Positions 11,801 through 23,400 of a stretch of 64,000 nt of DNA are shown here, in pieces (the stretch's first letter is position 1; each line of letters opens with the position of its first letter). The notes below the pieces were generated by a model. The model worked only from the letters and a program-made list of their open reading frames with translations, did no database searches and was not told where the DNA came from. The stretch lies in assembly GCF_043641665.1 (NCBI RefSeq), contig NC_092190.1, positions 25,188,010 to 25,252,009 of the forward strand, in the 5' to 3' direction. This DNA comes from Enoplosus armatus. Its lineage: Eukaryota; Chordata; Actinopteri; Centrarchiformes; Enoplosidae. The translations under genes were made by a program, and so were the position numbers.

Positions 11801-13044
11801 GCACTCAAATCAAACATTACAACGACGGGTCAAAAGTTAACAAATAGTCAAAGAAACTTTCACAAGTTTTCTTATTTGGGGGTATGTCCAGGATAATTTA
11901 TCAAAGAGTGGATCAAATCTGGATTAATTCAATATCACTTCCAGCTACTGCACATCTGACCTGACTATCAGGACATAAAGCTAATACAACACGGCTAGCA
12001 CAGAACGTGGTTGTTAAAGAGCTGCTGTAGTTTAACGAAGAGTTGATCTGATTAAGCCTCGTCAGAGCAGAACGACAGCTCCATCAGGAAACATGAACAT
12101 TTCCTCACCTCTGTGTGTTTGTGTGGTTCAGTTTCAGAGTTTGATGCTGGAGGTGTTTGAGCTCCAATCAGAGCTCTGCAGAGCCGACAGGCTGAAACCA
12201 GCTTCGCTCCTCAAGCGTGAAATTAATGTCGCTGTTCTTTGTTGATAATCCAACAGTTTTCAGAAAAGCCTCAAACCAAACTGCATTTCTACATTTCTCT
12301 TTTATGTGACTCTGTTGTCAGCTGAAATATGACTTTGATTTGTTTAGAAACCTCTTAAAATGACATTTCACCCTTAAATCGACCCTTAATAGTGCTTTTT
12401 ATTGAGGCTTTATATTTACACTGAAGGAAACATTCAAACTCAGAAATCATACTTTTAAGGCTAAAATACTGTAGATGTCTTGTTCATCATTTTCACACAT
12501 TTCTCCAAAATTCAGTAAAACACAAACTTTCTCACTTTCTCAACAATTTATTAAATTTTCATTTTTTTCCTTCTTCGTTTGACTTTTTTTTATATCTAAA
12601 AATGATTAGAATGAAACAATTCATTTTAAAACAATTAATTAGTAAAACGATGGAACATTTATCAAAATAGTTACCGGTTCATTTTCTGAGGGTTGACTAA
12701 TCAATTTGTTTTCAAAGAACATTTAGAGTCAGAGCATCATCAATAGTTTTCATTTTCATTTACACTTTGTGTGTAATTTCTGTTGTTGGTCCACTTTAGA
12801 CGGACAGTGTGGCGTGTTTGATAATAAATACGTGATGAGTACACGTGACGAAGCAGGGAGCTGTAATACAGAGTGTGGCCACTACGCAGCCCAGCTCTGC
12901 TCCTGGGGGGGTCGGAGTGACATCAGTCTGCAGCTCAGGTCACGGCCTGATGACATCATAAACCTCCAGAACAACACAACACCAATAAAGTTTTTATTAT
13001 CAAGTCCATAAAACGCAGAGGCATTAAAGCTTTTCATTGGCCTG
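8811..13044. other. long non-coding stretch, mostly unassigned
   Basis: No exon with plausible splice sites found. Short open frames at 9351-9659 and 9616-9846 lack family similarity. A G homopolymer (about 17 bases) lies near 11671. 10650-10800 contains GTTAGCATG-type palindromic words common in dispersed fish repeats. The block 11060-11350 is a candidate conserved element (separate entry). Confidence 0.4.
11060..11350. promoter_or_regulatory. candidate conserved non-coding element
   Basis: Compositionally balanced, low-repeat block inside AT-rich DNA. It carries two CATATG E-box palindromes (about 11178 and 11275), TAATTA (about 11323), AATCAAATGAAAATGA and AGCTAATGGGGAGCTGGCAG. It has no coding frame or repeat similarity. 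Introns near the ARHGAP15-ZEB2 interval are known for conserved regulatory elements in vertebrates; assignment here is inference from composition only. Confidence 0.25.
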
Positions 13045-13057
13045 TTAATACATGTGT

Positions 13058-13471
13058 TTACTGTGTGCGTGTGTGTGTGTGTGTGTGCGTGCGTGTATGA
13101 GGATGGTCGTGAGGAGGTCGGTGGTGTGAAGACGGTTGGTAGTCAGCGTAGTTGTGAAGATGGTCGTAGGTGACGTGAGGATGGTCGGTGGTGTCGTGAG
13201 GATGGTCGGTGGTGTCGTGAAGCTGGTCGGTGGTGTCGTGAAGCTGGTCGGTGGTGTGGTGAAGGTGGTTGGTGGTGATGTGAGGAGGTTGGTGGTGTGG
13301 TGAAGGTGGTTGGTGGTGATGTGAGGAGGTTGGTGGTGTCGTGAAGGTGGTTGGTGGTGACGTGAGGACGTTGGTGGTGTTGTGAGGTCGGTGGTGATGT
13401 GAGGAGGTTGGTGGTGTCGTGAAGGTGGTTGGTGGTGACGTGAGGACGTTGGTGGTGTTGTGAGGTCGGTG
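13058..13471. repeat. GT microsatellite plus GGTGGT minisatellite
   Basis: A (GT)n run at about 13061-13090 is followed by variable units on the pattern 'GAGGAGGTTGGTGGTGTCGT' + 'GAAGGTGGTTGGTGGTGACGT'. The array runs straight into the assembly gap, so its true length is unknown. The threonine/histidine/proline-rich open frames read from the minus strand come from the repeat and are not genes. Confidence 0.9.
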
Positions 13472-13571
13472 NNNNNNNNNNNNNNNNNNNNNNNNNNNNN
13501 NNNNNNNNNNNNNNNNNNNNNNNNNNNNNNNNNNNNNNNNNNNNNNNNNNNNNNNNNNNNNNNNNNNNNNN
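13472..13571. other. assembly gap (100 N)
   Basis: Exactly 100 unresolved bases placed at the end of the minisatellite, the usual size for a gap of unknown length. The array probably continues into it. Confidence 0.98.
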
Positions 13572-14331
13572 ATATGTATGAATAAATAATGATAACAAAA
13601 ATAATGAAAACAAATATGCTACATAATAAAGTAACACCCAAGTGAATACTTGGGATTTTCTTTAGGCTACCCAAATAAACAGCAAAGGAGATCAGTGCTT
13701 GATTAGTGTGGTGTGCTCTTCTTCTTTACTGATTGGATGATTACAGTTTAACTTAACTGGCTGGGAAAACCAGAGGGTTAGATCATTATCAAATAAACAC
13801 GATTATTAAACAATTAGTGTCAATTAGAATGGTGTTTGCAATACTTCCATCTTGGGAAATTGAGAAGAATGGTGATCCTTTCTGCTTTCGAAAGAGTCCT
13901 GGTATTACCTGCTGGGTTTGAATGGGGCCTGGGTTTAATTGAATGTCGTCTGCTAGCAAAATCAACAAGGAGTAGTTATGGCTGCATTATATTCAATTGC
14001 ATTTCTTGTTTCGAGTTGTTTGTCAGGTGGTTTTCAGTCTTGATGTGCAAATACAAATACATAATTGTGGTCCATATTGTCTCACCAGGTCTTTCATCAT
14101 ACTTTTACACTTTGGAAGTGTTGATGGTGAAACAGGGATTAAAATTCATTTTAAGTGATATTAAAAAGGTCTTAAATTTAACTTGTTGAACCTGCAGAAA
14201 CTTTGAAATAATAATGTTAAGTCAAATGTTTAAGTTAGTATTTTTATTTTCATCATGTCAAGCTTTTAATCTCTCTCTCTGTCTTTGGGCTTTGTGACCT
14301 CTGACCTCTTATCCACCGTCTCTGTGTTCAG
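13572..14331. other. intron sequence before the first visible arhgap15 exon
   Basis: AT-rich, no exon recognised. An open frame at 13836-14189 has no family similarity. The 3' end (14300-14331) has a pyrimidine-rich tract ending in the acceptor used by the next exon. Confidence 0.5.
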
Positions 14332-14421
14332 AAACCAGGAAGTAAGACAGATGTGGTTCAGCTCTGTGGAGCTGTTATAGAGTGGACGACAGAGAAGTCG
14401 AGCAAAAAAAACGTCTTCCAG
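14332..14421 (+). CDS. arhgap15: arhgap15 exon: PH domain middle strands
   Basis: 90 nt, 30 residues, phase 0 at both ends, acceptor TGTTCAG and donor GTAACA. It encodes [20 protein letters not shown], matching the ARHGAP15 PH-domain segment (..VDLCGA.IEW.KEKSSRKNVFQ, recalled). The upstream PH exon is not in view. Confidence 0.85.
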
Positions 14422-17400
14422 GTAACAAACAAATATAAACCTTTCACATGGTCACACTTTACACTGACCCAAGATTCACATTGTAGGCTGATGTTTTTAC
14501 ACTTTTTGTTTTAAACTTCTGTGTCCTGTTTCTCCCCCTGATAGTCACATGTTAAAGTGCTGAACTGACAGGAACAAGATTTGTGTGTTCTTAGAGCACA
14601 GAAGCAGAAACACTTAAGTCTGACTTTTTTCTTTATTTTGATCTCTATAAGCCTCGAAGGCATCTACTGTGACTACTCTGTCACTTCCGACAAAGGCGAT
14701 TTAGAGTATCATATGGGCTGACATTTTCTCTTAACTTAATTTTCTCAAAATTTTCATCTGCTTCTTCCAGATCATAACAAACACAGGAAGTGAGTACCTC
14801 CTCCAGGCTGACAGTTACTCCACTGCCAGTAAATGGTACGACGCCATCAGAAAGACCATCGACTCTTCAGTAAGAACTCGCTTCCTTTTAACCTGGCTAT
14901 TAATCAATCAGTGTTTTGATAATCATTTCCAAAATGTTCATCTGAGTTTCTCAGAGTAAAAGACTCAGTTGTCCGACCCAACAGTCGAAAACACAAAGAT
15001 ATTCAGTTTACTGTGATATAAAACAGACAAAAACATCAAATCTGAGACATTGGTGAATGAAATGACATGAAAAGACATTTCTTCCGAATGAGCAACCCTA
15101 CCCCAATGAAGGCACTATTCTTCAGATTATTAGTGACATTAAAGCCTTCCTGTTACTGTAACTCTTTTTGTGTTCAGACTAAAGCAGATGGAGGTTTCCC
15201 TCTGCGGAGATCAAACAGTACAGAGTACCTGCCCAGACACAGCTCCCTACCTGGATATGGCTCCACCTCCCCCAACGCCAAACAACGCAACCCAGTCCAC
15301 AGACGCTCCATCAGTGAGTAACTGACCCAAACCCATTATTATTATTATATATTATTTATCTGTGAGGGCAGCTGGTTGTAGTATTACTTTAAAGTGGTTA
15401 TTATCTATATTTTAATATAAGTGTTGGATCACATGACTTTTTGTATGTGAATGGGGAAAACTTTATAGCAATAAATCTTACTGAAAAAAGCAGTAAAAGG
15501 CCACTGTACACCACCTGCTCAGCTGCAGACAGCAGACAGACACAGTTAGAGACGAGCTGCTGAACATAGTGGAGCATTTAGCTAAAGAGACACATATTTC
15601 CATCAAGAGGTGGTAGAGACCAAGAACAGAGCTATCCTGACAATGGGACAGTCCTAACACCATCCCCCACACCATCACCCACTTGCTCCAGCCCAACAGC
15701 CCCAACCCCCTCATCACACCTGTGGCTGAACTCTCACACCTCCTACCACCACAGCTTCCCCCCACAGTGCCCCCCCGCCCCTCCTCCAACATGGACACCT
15801 CTGTCTGTCCTTGAAAGAGATGTGAACAGGCTCTTCAATCAGAATCAGAATCAGAAATACTTTATTGATCCCCGGGGGGAAATTGTACAGTACCGGTGCT
15901 CCCATTCAAGAGTAAAGTAGCATAATATAGAACTAAAAGTATGTACAAAATATAAAAATGAGAAATAGAAAATAAAAGAATATACACATTTACAGTATTT
16001 AAGTGAACAATGAGGTAAAAAAAAAAAATAATAATACAATAACAATGTATATGTATGTTTGTGTTGCATTGAAGTGTATGACTATATATCTATTGCACTT
16101 AAACATTTAAGAATAAATAGTGAGGTAGTATATGAACAGGTGAAGTAGATACAGATTTCCAGTCTCTTCCTGAGTGTCTGACACTCAGAGGGAGGAGCTG
16201 AACAGTTTGATGGCCACAGGCAGGAATGATTTCCTGTGGCGCTCTGTTGTACATTTGGGAGGAATGAGTCTCCCACTGGAGGTGCTCTTGTGTCCGACCA
16301 GTACGTCATGGAGAGGATGTGAAACATTGTCCAAGATGCCCCGCAGCTTGGTCAGCATCCTCCTCTCTGACACCACCGTCAGAGAGTCCAGCTCCACCCC
16401 CACAACGTCACTGGCCTTGCGGATCAGTTTGTTTAGTCTGTTGGAGTCCGCCACCCTCAGCCTGCTGCCCCAGCATGCAACAGCATAGAGGATAGCACTG
16501 GCCACCACAGACTCATAAAACATCCTCAGCATAGTCCGGCAGATGTTGAAGGACCTCAGCCGCCTCAGAAAATAGAGACGGCTCTGGCCCTTCTTGTAGA
16601 GAGCATTAGTGTTCTTTACCCAGTCCAGTTTATTGTCTATGTGAACTCCTAGGTACTTGTAATCCTCTACAATGTCCACACTGACCCCCTGGATGGAAAC
16701 AGGGATCATCGGCGCCTTGGTCCTCCTCAGATCAACAGTCAGTTCCTTTGTCTTTGTCACGTTGAGCTGCAGGTGGTTCTGCTCGCACCATGCGACAAAG
16801 TTGTCCGCAGCAACCCTGTACTCCTCCTCATCACCTGTGCTGATACATCCAACTATTGCTGAGTCGCCTGGTTTTGTCCCACCTCAAATCCATCACTGAC
16901 CCTCTGCTGGATCCCCTGCAGTTCGCCTACAGAGCCAACAGGTCTGTAGACAACGCCGTCAACTTGGCCCTATACTTCATCCTCCACCACCTGGACTCCG
17001 CGTGATCCTACGCCAGGATCCTGTTCGTGGACTTCAGCTCTGCCTTCAACACGATCGTCCCGGCTCTTCTTCAGGACAATCTCTCCCTGCTTAAGGTGCC
17101 TGACCCCACCTGCAGGTGGATCACAGATTTCCTGTCCGACAGGAAGCAGCATGTGAAGCTGGGAAAACACGTTTCAGACTCGCGGACGATCAGCACCGGC
17201 TCCCCTCAAGGCTGCGTTCTTTCTCCTCTACTCTTCTCCCTGTACAACAACAGCTGCACCTCCAGTCACCAGTCCGCCAAGCTCCTGAGGTTCGCGGATG
17301 ACACCACCCTCATCGGACTCATCTCTGGTGAGGATGAGTCTGCCTACAGGTGGGAGACTGACCATCTGGTGACCTGGTGCAACAGCAACAACCTGGAGCT

Positions 17401-20400
17401 TAACGCTTCAAAGACAGTGGAGATGGTTGTGGATTTTAGGAAGAGTGCAGCCCCACCCGCCCCCATCAACCTGTGTGACTCTCCAGTGGTCACTGTGGAG
17501 TCCTTCCGTTTCCTGGGCTCCATCATCAGCCAGGACCTCCGGTGGGAGCTGAACATCTGAACATCTGAACAGACTGCAGCGTATCATCCGCTCTGCAGAG
17601 AAGGTGATTGGCTGCAACCTCCCATCTCTTCAGGACCTGTACTACTCCAGGACCCTGAGGAGAGCATGGAAGATCGCAGCCAACCCTTCCCACCCCGGAC
17701 ACTATCTGTTTGACCCCCTCCCCTCTGGCAGGAGGCTGCGGTCCATCAGGACCAAAACCTCCCGCCACAAAAACAGTTTCTTCCCCTCTGCAGTCAACCT
17801 GACGAACACGGTCAAAGTCTTCCACTGACCCCGCCCCCCCCCCAACACAAACACAAGTTATACGATATATTTACGTACACCGCCTCTGTCCCCCCTGCGT
17901 TACATTAATGCACGCACCCCCTACTGGACACTTTATCTGGACACTTTATTTTGGTCACTACACCATCAGACCACGACAAATTCCTTGTAATGTATGTTAC
18001 TTGGCAATAAACAGTTTCTGATTCTGACTCTGATTCTGGTTCTGCTCAAGGCTTCTGTCTGTTAAAGGGAGTCTGTCACCAAGTGCTTGCTCATGGTGGG
18101 AACTGTTGGGTCTCTGTAAATAATATAATAAAGAGTCCGGTCTAGACCTGCTCTATATGTAAAGTGCAAAGATAACTTCTGTTATGATTTGGCGCTATAT
18201 AAATAAAATTGAATTGAATATTGGACTCCACATGAATGATCATGTTGCTATGTAACTGCTGGATGTGGAAATATGCAACTGCTTGACCACTTAAAAGCTA
18301 CTTTATAAGAGGATAATATGTCAGATGTTTACAGACCGTAAGGCTGAAATCAAATGGACAAAAACTCAATTATTTCAGTTTTAATGTTCATGTTTTTCTG
18401 CAGACATGTTCAGCAGCTCCAAGCTGAAACACAGCACCTCTGACAGCGCCGACAAGAACGGAGTGAAGAACAGACTGAAGAAGTTCATCACCAGACGTCC
18501 TTCCATGAAGACTCTGCAGGAGAAAGGCCTCATCAAAGGTATCTGCTTTTTCTTCACCCACTAAACCTCTAACATACGTTTGCCCTCAAATAGCTTTATG
18601 TTTGTTAAAATCCTCTGTACCCACTCTTTCTGACTATAATATACTTATTATACTCTGTGTATCCTGTTGTTGTAGCTCTTCCTTGAAGCTCTCAGATGTC
18701 TCCACTCTCTGAAATATTTGTTTGTTATTGAAATATTCTATGTCAGAATCAGAATCAAATCACAAATACTTTATTGATCACCGGGGAGAAATTGTACAGT
18801 ATCGGTGCTCCCATTCAAGAGTAGAAAGTAGCATAATTTAGAGCTAAAAGTATGTACAAAATATAAACATAAGAAATAGAAAATAAAAATATACACATTT
18901 AGAGTATTTAAGTGAAAAATAAAAGTAATAACAATGTATATGTATGTGTATATATATACATATATATATATATATATGTATGTATTGCACTGTTGTGTAT
19001 GACATATATGTATTGCACTGAAACATTTAAAAAAATGAATAATGAGGTAGTATATGGCAGGTGAATTAGGTCTCCCACTGAAGCTGCTCTTGTGTCTGAC
19101 GAGCACGTCATGGAGAGGATGTGAAACATTGTCAAAGATGCCCCGCAGCTTGGACAGCATCCTCCTCTCTGACACCACCGTCAGAGAGTCCAGCTCCACC
19201 CCCACAACGTCACTGGCCTTGCGGATCAGTTTATTGAGTCTGTTGGAGTCCGCCACCCTCAGCCTGCTGCCCCAGCATGCAACAGCATAGAGGATAGCAC
19301 TGGCCACCACAGACTCATAAAACATCCTCAGCATAATCCGGCAGATTTGAAGGACCTCAGCCGCCTCAGAAAATAGAGACAGCTCTGGCCCTTCCTGTAG
19401 AGGGCATTAGTGTTCTTTACCCAGTCCAGTTTATTGTCTATGTGAACTCCCAGGTACTTGTAATCCCCTGAAATGTCCACACTGACCCCCTGGATGGAAA
19501 CAGGGGGTCATCGGCGCCTTGGTCCTCCTCAGATCCACAGTCAGTTCCTTTGTCACGTTGAGTTGCAGGTGGTTCTGCTCGCACCATGCGACAAAGTTGT
19601 CCACAGCATCCCTGTACTCCTCCTCATCACCCTTGCTGGTACATCCAACTATTGCTGAGTCATCAGAAAACTTCTGAAGATGGCAGGTCTCTGTGCAGTA
19701 GCTGAAGTCTGTGGTGTAGATGGTGAAGAGGAAGGGAGAGAGGACGTGGCTTGACCATGGGCCGGAGCTGCTCCAGGATGAGTCTCTCCAGGGTCTTCAT
19801 GATGTGGGAGGTCAGTGCCACAGGTCTGTAGTCCTTGGAGCCACTGGGACGCGGCGTCTTCGGCACAGGAACGAGGCACGGGACCCTCTGAAGACTCAGG
19901 CTCATGCTGAAGACATGGTGAAGTACTCCACATAGCTGGGGGGCACAGGCTTTAAGCACCCTGGGGCTGACACCATCAGGGCCTGCAGCCTTGCTTGAGT
20001 GGAGTCTCATCAGCTGTCTCCTAACATGGTCAGCAGTGAAGCACATTGGAGAGGTGACCGGCGGGCGAGGGGTGGTGTCGTCAGGTTGAAGAGTGCCGTC
20101 AGCCTGGGGACTGGGGAACGAGGTGTGAGGAGAGCTCTCACAGGGGGGTGGGGAGCTGTGAGGAGGGGGAGGGGGGGGGGTGGAAAAGGTGAAGGTTGGA
20201 GGCAGACAGCGGAAGAGTCATGGGGGAGGTGAGCAGGGCCCACAGTGTCAAATCTGTAGAAAAACAGATTCAGTTAGTTGGCCCGGTCCACACTGCCTTC
20301 AGCTCCTCTGTTGTTGTTTGGCCTGTAACCCGTGATGGTCCTCATTCCACTCCAGACCTCTCTGATGTTGTTCCACTGGAGATTCCACTCCAGCTTCCTC

Positions 20401-23400
20401 CTGTACTTCTCCGTAGCCTCCCTGATCTTCACCTTCAGTTCCCCCTGGATCGTTCTCACCTCCTCCCTGTTGCCAGCTCTGAAAGCCCTCTTCTTTGCAT
20501 TCAGGATGGCCTTGATGTCCTTTGTCAACCATGGCTTGTTATTTGTATAACAATGGATAGTCCTGGGACAGTGGAGTCCACACAGAAGTTGATGTAGTCT
20601 GTGATGCACTCTGTGAGCCCATCAATGTCCTCTCCATGCGGCTCACAGAGCGCCTGTCAGTCAGTCACCTCAAAACATCCCTGAAGTGCCTCCTCCGACC
20701 ATCTTCTCACTGTCCTTATGGTTGCAGGCTGGCTCTTGACTAGAGGCACATAACAGGGGTTGAGGTGCACTAGGTTGTGGTCTGACCTACCCAGAGGAGG
20801 GAGGGGAGAGGAGCTGTATGCATCCTTAACATTAGCATACAGCAAGTCCAGGGTCCTCTCCTCTCTAGTAGGATAGCTCACATACTGTGTGAAGGTGGGA
20901 AGTGTCTTCGCCATGGTGACGTGATTGAAGTCACCCGAAATAGCAATGAGTGCATTCGGGTGTTGAGTCTGTAGACGGGCTATGGCGTAGTGAATGACGT
21001 CACACGCCGACTTCGGGTTGACAGAGGGGGGGATGTAAACAAACACAACAATGGCATGTGAGAATTCCCTGGGCAAATAATACGGTCTGAGTCCAACAGC
21101 CAACAGTTCAATATCCGGGCAACAGACATGATCCTTGATGGTGATGTGGGAAGGATTGCACCACCTGTTTTTAACGAGAACGGCAAGCCCCCCTCCTTTA
21201 TGCTTACCGCTCCCGGTGCAATCCCTGTCGGCCCAGACGGTCTGAAAGCCATCAATGGAAACGTTATCGTCGGGAATGTCCTGGTGCAGCCATGTCTCTG
21301 TAAAGCACATTAAGCTACACTCCCGGTACTCCCTCTGACTCCTGGCCAGCGCCGTTAGCTCATCCATCTTGTTTGCCAGCGATCTCACATTGCCCATGAT
21401 GAGAGAGGGGAGACACAGCTTATATCTCCTTTTCTCCATAAGCCTCTGCTGTCTCGACCCAACTCTCTTCCCTCCTCGCTTCGTTCCCCCTCTACATCCT
21501 CTGCGTGTTTTTCTCCAGATTTCAGTCGGGATCTCCGATGATCTGGTCTCCAAGCCGGCCGGCTTCAGAGCGATCAGCTGATCTCTGGAGTAATGTTCAT
21601 GTCTGCTGTATAATTCAGACACATTGCACCAAAAATCATCTTTGGAAACTTAGATAAAGTCCTGAGGGTTTGAATGAAGCTTGGACAAACAGGTCAGAGA
21701 GGTTTTAAGACATATAAACTGGCATCTTGGCTTTGAATATATTTACCTTTAAAGTTTCTCTGAAACAAACAGGATCTATGCGTGTCGTTTTTGTGGTTAC
21801 TTTTAGAGGAATTATAAAAAGTCATAATTTGTATGTTAATGCTAATGAATTAAACCTGTTGTTACATTAATGATTAATATTAATGTTACAATGTCTGTTT
21901 CAGATCGAGTTTTTGGCTGCCATCTGTTGACTCTCTGCGAGCGTGAAGGAACCACAGTGCCGAGGTTCGTTCAGATCTGTTTGGACGCTGTTGACAAGCG
22001 AGGTATGTTCACTAACAACTGACAATGGCTAAAATAGAAGAGAATAGACCATATATGTGGTTTGCTGAGGCCTCATCGTCATAACATATGAGAAGTTATC
22101 TTACATGACGCAGAGCGGTCAATTCAATTCAATTTTATTTATATAGCGCCAAATCACAACAAAAGTCCTCTCATGACACTTTACAAATAGAGCAGGTCTA
22201 GACCGACTCTTTATAATGTTATTACAGAGATCCAACAGTTCCCACCATGAGCAAGCACTTTGACGACAGTGGCAAGGACAAACTTTCTTTTAAGAGGCAG
22301 AAACCTCGAGCAGAACCAGACTTAGGTGGGCGGTCATCTGCTTTGACCAGTTGGGTTGGAGAGAGAGACAGACAACGAGAGGGAGAGACAGACAGAGAAA
22401 GAGAGAGAGACGTAGAGACGCAGACAGACAGACAGACAGCCAGAGATGTATAGCAGCACCAGCAGTAGCCATAGCAACTTTAATTATAATAACAATGGAA
22501 ATATGACTGACTGAGATATGATTAATAATAGCGATAGCAACTTTAATAGTAACAGGACTATGACTAAAAATAATAATTGTAGTGATGGGAGTCAAGTGGG
22601 CCCATAGCATCAGCAGCAGCCAGGCGTACCAGGACCATGATCCACAGGAAACTGCAAGACGAGAAAGCACAAAGAAACTCCGGGAAGATATAAAATTAAT
22701 AACATGCATTGGTGGAACGTGAACGTGTACAGATGGAGAGGAAGCGGAAGAAAGCTCAGTGCATCATGGGAAGTCCCCCAGCAGTCTCGGCCTATAGCAG
22801 CATAACTAGGGGCTGGTCCAGGCAGGCCTGAGCCAGCCCTAACTATAAGCGTTATCAAAAAGCAAGGTTTTAAGCCTACTCTTAAAAGTAGAGAGTGTGT
22901 CTGCCACCCGGACTCACACTGGGAGTTGATTCCACAGGAGAGGAGCTTGACAGCTGAAGGCTCTGGTTCCTTTTTGACTTTTGGAGACTCTAGGAACCAC
23001 AAGCAACCCTGCATTCTGGGAGCGCAGTGCTCTAGTGGGGTAATAGGGTACTATGAGCTCTTTAAGATATGATGGTGCCTGACCAGTAAGAGCTTTGTAG
23101 GTGAAGAGAAGGATTTTAAACTCTGTTCTAGAATTTACAGGGAGCCAGTGCAGAGAAGCTAATATAGAAGAGATATGATCTCTTTTCCTTTGCTAGGTAA
23201 ATGGCGCATAATCTGGGCGCAATGTAAGGCGCAAGGCACAAAGGGGTTGTATTTAGTCTCTTAATTATTCATAGGTGTGTTTTGTGCATAACATGAATTA
23301 AACCAAGTGTCATATCCCATTCCCTTTAAACGCCTGGTGCGTCTGCCGATATTTAACTGATGAGGAGGAGGAGAGCTGCTGCTCATCCCTGTGAGTGTAA

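Noticed and set aside
13045..13674. Two long minus-strand open frames rich in Thr/His/Pro
   Set aside because: They run through the N gap and are translations of the GGTGGT minisatellite; no start context, splice sites or family similarity.
15067..15321. 84-residue frame starting with [10 protein letters not shown]
   Set aside because: Only its second half (from 15178) is the arhgap15 linker exon; the N-terminal part is intron read-through.
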